Shown in pieces: positions 61,828-64,000 of a stretch of 64,000 nt of DNA. The notes beneath the pieces were generated by a model that saw nothing but the letters and a program-made list of their open reading frames with translations, was not told the DNA's origin and made no database searches. Each line of letters opens with the position of its first letter. Position 1 is the first letter of the stretch. The translations under genes were made by a program, and so were the position numbers. The stretch is taken from contig NC_003076.8 of the NCBI RefSeq assembly GCF_000001735.4, forward strand, positions 6,510,001-6,574,000. The letters run 5' to 3'. This stretch comes from Arabidopsis thaliana. Lineage: Eukaryota > Streptophyta > Magnoliopsida > Brassicales > Brassicaceae.

Positions 61828-62929
61828 ATGGAATCAGAGAGCGTTAAGTTTGGAGGTAAATTTGGTTTCCAAGCTTTGATTTTTGTCAAGTTTTATTATT
61901 TTGGGATTTGAGGGTCAATGAGCTTCTGGGTTTCTAAGTGCAGGTCCTAGAGAATTGGGTGGTGCACTAGATCTTATAACACAATACAAGTTGTTGCCAC
62001 ACCATGAATTCTTTTGCAAGAGATCACTTCCAGAGTCACTGTCAGATGCTCATTATCTTCATAATTTGGTTGGAGACACAGAGATTAGAAAAGGAGAAGG
62101 AATGCAATTAGATCAGCTTATTCCTAATGCATCACTTAGTAGCCGAGATACGAATGCTCGCATCCAACCTTTTGTTCTTGATGAACTTAAGGAGGCTTTT
62201 GAGCTTAATGATACAGCTCCTGTTGAATTGCCTCCAGTAAGAATATTGCTCTCTCTGTTTAGATTTTAACTTCCTGTAACATCTAGATCTTTTACTAACC
62301 ATGATAAGTTGAATTACTTCCAAGTATCTTGTGATGATAGTTGAGCTAGGTTTGAGAATATGAGATCTCCTGTTCTTATTTCAGGCAGAGAAGGGAGCTC
62401 CTACCACTGTATCAAAATCAAAAAGTGAGTCAAAAGATAAGGATAGGAAACATAGAAAACATAAAGACAAGAAGGAGAAAGATAGGGAACATAAGAAGCA
62501 CAAGCACAAGCATAAAGATAGGATCAAAGATAAGGATAAAGACAAGGATCGAGACAAAAAGAAGGAAAAAAGTGGACACCATGATAAGGTTATAAAACTG
62601 TCTGCTCTTGTTGGTACCTAGGCCGTCTATATATGTATATTTTGGATTCTTAAATTCGATAGAATTGACGTGGTATACGCTATCACTTTACTTTCAGAAA
62701 AGGAAGAACAATGGGACTGAAGATGCTGATGACGTTCAGAGGCACAAAAAGAGTAAGGTAATATACTAATGGCAATGGAGGCATCTCCTTCTTTTTAGTG
62801 AAGCTGAATTTAGAAGTTTCTGGTTACTCGCACATTGGTGTTGCTCTGCAAATTTTATTTTTGTCGGCCCTAAAATTAACTTTTTTGCAGCATAAGAGCT
62901 CAAAGCTTGATGAGATGGGAGCGATGTAG
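61828..62929 (+). CDS. MED19B: Mediator complex subunit 19 (MED19b-type)
   Basis: Five exons (61828-61855, 61944-62236, 62385-62588, 62698-62757, 62891-62929) give 207 residues. The N-terminal part carries the MED19 signature (FGGPRELGGALDLITQYKL, FCKRSLPESLSDAHYLHNLVGD, RKGEGMQLDQLI). The C-terminal half is an extreme Lys/His/Asp-rich tail (KHRKHKDKKEKDREHKKHK and repeats) that probably binds nucleic acid or serves as a nuclear signal. MED19 is a head/middle subunit of the Mediator coactivator of RNA polymerase II. The paralogue MED19a is the target of a downy-mildew effector (established). The first exon codes nine residues plus one base. Confidence 0.93.
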
Positions 62930-63906
62930 GTTGGAGGCTGAAGCCGTGCACACTTTCATTTTTGTATTGCACACCCAAGGTGTCATGGAGAGGCTTAGAA
63001 GCAGCTAACTTTGTTAGGTAACTCGGTCACTAGAGTCATCTTCTCATCTTTAGATAACGCACGTTTCTCATATGGGGCTGCGTCTGTCATAACCAACGGT
63101 ACTGTACATGATGAATATGATTGAGTCAACAAAGCTATGGTTGTTTTAAACATGAAGAAATAATTATTGTCTAAGGCTTATAAGAAGATAACCTGGAACT
63201 CTAGCGACCGAGAGTGCACTAACTTTATTTTGGAGTCTCAAATAATTAGAAATGTTTCTATATGGTGTAGATTTGTCTCAACATAACATAAAATGATTTG
63301 GATTTGGTTTTGCAGGTTTAATCTCTAAATAAAAATTGCATTGTGGGAGAAGTTAGGAGGGGTTAAGCAACGAAAAGTTCGCCAAGAAGAATCACAACTT
63401 GTACATTTTGTTACACTTTAAACAAGCTATGAAGTTTATCTATTCTCGTGACTATTTAAACAGAAAGGTTTCATACATTCGAAATCATTTACTCTGAAAT
63501 TTATCGAATCTGAAGGCATGTGACTTTTTGGGTGTATTCGTCTCTATGGAAATACCAAAAACAAAATTTAGATCTTTCAGGAAAGTGTTTTATCTCGAAC
63601 AAAAGAGTAAATAATGAGAAGAACAAAAAAAGACATATGTAATATAACCAACGGAACAGAGAGAAGGGTCAGTGGCTGACAAAGTGTTTCAAGACTTCAT
63701 GTATATGTAATGAATAGCAAAAGATCAAACTCTATCAGTAAAAGATACTAACGGAAAATCTCAAACTCTTAATCAACAAAACCCTTAGTGGGAAACTTTC
63801 CAATCCTTCACACTCTTCTCTCCTACCAAACGAATGACTAAGTAATGCTGCTTTTCATTTTAAAAAAGCGTTCCAAGATGTGACCTCATTTGCTTATCCT
63901 TCCTTT
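62930..63906. other. MED19 3' UTR and convergent spacer
   Basis: MED19 3' UTR with a possible additional noncoding exon (a TTGCAG acceptor near 63315), then AT-rich sequence that includes the 3' UTR of the eIF2B-gamma-like gene. No other gene is visible. Confidence 0.5.
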
Positions 63907-63972
63907 TCATTTTCTAGCAAAGGTCTCTCCTTTGTGCTCACTCCCGGCACAAACAACATACCCTGCTTCCAC
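63907..63972 (-). CDS. Last exon of eIF2B-gamma-like gene (partial, continues past right edge)
   Basis: On the minus strand an acceptor CCTATAG at 63973 is followed by an exact 22-codon frame beginning VEAGYVVCAGSEHKGETF and ending in TGA at 63907. The V-x-AGYVV end fits the left-handed-helix C-terminus of the translation-initiation factor eIF2B gamma subunit (AT5G19485-like), a nucleotidyltransferase relative of the guanine-exchange complex. Only this exon and part of the preceding intron are in the window, so the identification rests on a short peptide plus gene order. Confidence 0.6.
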   Translation of the reverse strand: MEAGYVVCAGSEHKGETFARK

Positions 63973-64000
63973 CTATAAAACCAATTGATGTTTTGATTAT

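Overview
This window is nuclear plant DNA, almost certainly Arabidopsis thaliana chromosome 5 or a very close relative. The gene order, the spliced protein lengths and the short AT-rich introns fit the AT5G19330 to AT5G19485 interval. I give locus names from memory of these families; no search was run. Coding spans run from start codon to stop codon and include introns. Exon limits were worked out by hand from GT/AG sites and reading-frame continuity.

Layout, left to right. ARIA (ARM-repeat ABA-signalling protein, minus strand) is cut by the left edge. Then come a plant-specific Ser-rich protein (minus), a three-RRM RNA-binding protein of the RBP45 type (plus), the pollen calcium-dependent kinase CPK34 (minus), a parvulin-rhodanese fusion (minus) and the CRT-like thiol transporter CLT1 (minus). 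Next are the PH-RhoGAP PHGAP2 (plus), the nonsense-mediated-decay factor SMG7 (plus), the half-size ABC transporter ABCG23 (minus), a PH-RCC1-FYVE-BRX protein (minus), a RING protein (plus) and a cinnamoyl-CoA-reductase-like dehydrogenase (plus). The right part holds CPK8 (minus), the tandem Nudix genes NUDT20 and NUDT24 (plus), a small RIN4/NOI-domain protein (plus), the Mediator subunit MED19 (plus), and the last coding exon of an eIF2B-gamma-like gene (minus, cut by the right edge).

The genes are independent plant transcription units, not an operon. Functional links are loose: two calcium-dependent kinases, RNA surveillance and RNA binding (SMG7, RRM protein), signalling scaffolds at membranes (PHGAP2, PRAF-type protein, NOI protein) and small-molecule metabolism (CLT1, Nudix pair, reductase, parvulin-rhodanese).

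Mobile and repeat DNA is sparse: one short non-autonomous Helitron (about 29001-29501, minus), three TA tracts, and a degenerate third copy of a Nudix 5' end between the Nudix genes. The most interesting signals are two probable introns after the SMG7 stop codon (an NMD autoregulation device), a 32-residue tandem duplication inside SMG7, the Nudix duplication history with divergent Nudix boxes, a variant FYVE finger, and a promoter-like block at 3.9-4.1 kb with no assigned gene. I found no convincing wholly new multi-gene system.
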